The position numbers and the translations under genes were made by a program. From Apium graveolens (lineage: Eukaryota; Streptophyta; Magnoliopsida; Apiales; Apiaceae): DNA of 64,000 nucleotides. Numbering within the stretch: the first letter of the stretch is position 1; the number at the start of each line of letters is the position of its first letter. Shown piece by piece: positions 61,554-64,000 of the stretch. The stretch covers positions 22,251,884 to 22,315,883 of the forward strand of contig NC_133648.1 in assembly GCF_009905375.1 (NCBI RefSeq). Reading direction: 5' to 3'. The notes under the pieces were generated by a model. That model had not been told where the DNA came from, did no database searches, and saw nothing but the letters and a program-made list of their open reading frames with translations.

Positions 61554-62428
61554 TTGTAGTACAAATTATTTGTAACTTATGCAATTGCAAAAGAAATGAA
61601 ATATGACTTATGGCAGTATAGGTTTTAATTTATAGACCCTTATTAGTAAATGAGTTAGGTATCCCGTGAGCACACGGTATAAGGCACATGCAAGCAATTT
61701 AAATAATTTTGAGATGCAAAAATGACAAGTGAAACACTGAAAAGGTTGAAGTGGAAGGAAACACGAAAAATAAAGTAAATGAGTAGTCTTGTCAAATGCA
61801 ACCAAATTTGGAAGGGCATGCAACTGCTAGGTAGCCACATGTAGTAAGCAACAAAGTAAATGAGTACTCTTGTCAAATGCAGCAAAATTTGGAAGAGCAT
61901 GCCACTGCTAGGTAGCCACATATAGTATGCAACAAACTAAATGAGTAGTCTTGTCAAATGTAGCAAAAGTTGTAGAAAATGTATATGTGTTTCAAAGCAG
62001 TATGAAAATCAAGTAGCGCGTGAATGTTACAGGCATGTCTACTTTAGTTATGAGGTACAATAGTTTTTGATTTGACAGTGCAATAATTACTTTATAGTAA
62101 AAAATAGATAAAATGAAGTGGCCTTTCATCTTTCTTTATTACCTAAATATGATGTTGTTCGGAAGTTGATGTTATATATTAATTGACGAGAAATGAGTTA
62201 CACTCCTGGTGATATTTTTCAAGCTACTGGTTGGAAATGGTTTTGTAATGACGAATGTACAACACAATAAACCAAATTTTGCATGTAATACTGAAAATAG
62301 CATGATAGAATACTTAGATTATACAAATGATAATTGTACTACAACATGTAAAGTGAAAGATAATTGGTGAAAAGTAAGACAGGAAAATGCAATAATGCTA
62401 AGAAACGAGCAACTAAAAGTTCACGTTG
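61554..62428. other. Spacer between RPA-like and MULE genes
   Basis: AT-rich, without a supported gene. It contains the 81-bp tandem repeat listed separately. The left terminal repeat of the MULE might be expected in or left of this spacer, but none was identified. Confidence 0.5.
61770..61980. repeat. 81-bp tandem repeat, about 2.5 copies
   Basis: The phrase atgagta(g/c)tcttgtcaaatg recurs with gag at 61781, 61862 and 61943, a period of exactly 81 bp. Each full unit contains gcatgc(a/c)actgctaggtagcc. Since 81 is divisible by three, the minus-strand open frames over it simply repeat. Confidence 0.85.
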
Positions 62429-64000
62429 TTAAGTGTTGGTGCCCTGGGCATTTCTTGCTATGCTTGGTATCTCCATTCGGATCCGCATCGATTGGCCCTT
62501 ATCTCCACGTTTTTTCTTAAGTTTTTTCAATGACTCATCCGCCACTAATAATTCGTAGTTCCAGTATTCAGTTGGTCACAATGGATAAATTATTGGCCAG
62601 TACAAGTTCTCCATTATCTGGTTCTTATGGCAATTTTCAATGAAATGGTCCAAATTGAATCCATGTCTTATACAACAAGCCATTGCGTGAAACCACATCA
62701 TATGACGAGTCGCCCATTTTCCACACGTGCATGTACGGTCATTGAGGTTGACGACCTGGGTTTTACCTCCCTTTACCCTTCCCTTAGTAGTTATGTACTG
62801 ATATGTAACTATTTTCAAGATCCCACTTACACGGTGAAAAGTAATAACCGTATGTCTTGTCGCCTTTCTTTAAATTTTAGCTAACATAGCATCTGAACGC
62901 GCACATAACTGTTGACCCTGTTGTAGACCGTGATCCACTATATTTCGATGTGTGTCAATAATTGTGACCGCCTTGTAGAAGAGGTACTCCATCATCGCTG
63001 CTACCGGAAGGAAACGTGCCCTTCTTATGTTGCCGTTGAAACCCTCAAGCATATTTGTGGTTGTTTGACCATAGAGAGCACCATTATCGTGGGAAAGTGT
63101 CCACCTGTCCATGGGTATTTTGGAAAGATAGTTCAGGGCGGGTGGGGAAATTTCACCAATCCTTTCCATGTATGCGTCATTTTTCGAGACTTGCGTGGTT
63201 GTTCCCGCTTTCCACATTAATTTTTTTAGTTCACCACCAGGGTGATTATGGCAAAAGTTGCTTCTGACATGAAATAGACAGAACCTATGGATTCCTAATG
63301 GCTCAGCAAATTTATTTTGAGGGTCTCGTATTGTAGAGATAATACTAGTTGCACGATCAGAGATGATGCACACGTCGGCCTTTTGGTGACAAACATGTCT
63401 ACGAATACATTGCAGAAACCAAGACCATTTCTCGTACGTATCCTTATCAACCAAGCCATAGCAAAGAGGAAAAGAGTCATTGTTCAAATCTACAGCCATA
63501 GCAATAAGCAGCTTGCCCCTATATTTTACCTTGTCGTCTATTGAAATCACAGGACGTGCATGTTGCCACTCGTCCATCATTGCCTTTAAACACCAAAAGA
63601 TTCGCTTGCATACGAACGTGCCCCGTTCTTCAGTATGAGGCATGACACCGATCTCAGCAACGATTCTAGGATTTGTCTTCATGATGGCTGCAAGAAACAT
63701 GGGAAAAGCTTGGTATGTTGTAGCCCAACTACCATAGACTTCCTCAATGGCCATTTGCTTGCCGCACCACGGTTTCTTGTAACCCACTATATGGTTGTGC
63801 TCTTTGTTGATAAGCGGGATAATGGTTTTAATGGGGATTTCTGTTGTATCTATTACCTATTTCACATATCACAGTAAATGTCAAAATATTTCCATACCAA
63901 ATATGTAGTGAAGATGAATAGTTATGTATGTGAAATTGCTTACGAGTGGTTTCACAATCCGCGAAATCATCCTTGCAGATAACTTCTTGTGATCTTGCAA
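62429..64000 (-). pseudogene. Mutator-like (MULE) transposase, incomplete at window edge
   Basis: Minus strand. Exon 1 (63944-64000 and beyond) ends RMISRIVKPL at a GT donor. Exon 2 starts at 63856 (VIDTTEIPIKTIIPLINK). The MULE DDE domain follows: ISIDDKVKYRGKLLIAMAVD, CIISDRATSI and TTNMLEGFNGNIRRAR carry the expected acidic residues. A SWIM zinc finger (VNLNDRTCTCGKWATRHMMW, FHAMACC) then has the CxH cysteine replaced by Trp, and a basic tail (KKLKKKRGDKGQ, MRIRMEI) ends at TAA 62429-62431. In-frame stops at 62870-62872 (TAA) and 62576-62578 (TGA) break an otherwise continuous frame. Recent decay is likely. Terminal inverted repeats were not found, and the right one lies outside the window. 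Confidence 0.88.

Overview
The window is transposon- and satellite-dominated nuclear DNA from a flowering plant. The evidence is three long-LTR Ty3/gypsy chromovirus elements of the Tekay/Del type, a Ty1/copia end, a Tat-like gypsy end, a MULE transposase and a 170-bp satellite. It looks pericentromeric or centromeric, probably from an asterid or other eudicot, but I cannot name the species from sequence alone. I see no intact host gene.

Layout. 1-2456 is a piece of a Tekay LTR. Tekay element 1 (2457-16730, minus strand, about 4.2-kb LTRs) is inserted into it in the opposite orientation, so the left edge is a large inverted repeat. A 100-N gap (16731-16830) cuts its right LTR. A satellite array of about 62 monomers fills 16831-27430; its right part has a 5-6-monomer higher-order pattern. 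Tekay element 2 (27431-41776, minus) follows. It has two nearly identical 4.4-kb LTRs around a shuffled, heavily decayed interior, and no target-site duplication. It abuts the 5' end of a copia element (41777-42583, minus). That element lies in a second LTR element (B, minus), whose LTR (42887-43225 plus 56051-57351) is split by Tekay element 3. Element 3 (43226-56045, plus) is structurally complete, flanked by TTAAC duplications, but its gag-pol is dead. B in turn interrupts the gag of a Tat-like gypsy element (57352-58842, minus).

The right end (58843-64000) is lower-copy DNA: a foldback hairpin, an RPA1-like OB-fold pseudogene, an 81-bp tandem repeat, and a Mutator-like transposase gene with two in-frame stops that runs off the window edge.

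How the parts relate. In the Tekay elements the LTRs supply promoter and polyadenylation signals, tRNA-Met-type primer sites and polypurine tracts lie just inside them, and gag-protease-RT-RNase H-integrase-chromodomain remnants lie between. None looks autonomous now. Two features stand out. An extra open reading frame lies between the primer site and gag in all three Tekay elements (acidic and/or proline-rich N-terminus; helical, charged C-terminus in the two where it is preserved). Element 2 combines young-looking LTRs with a scrambled interior.
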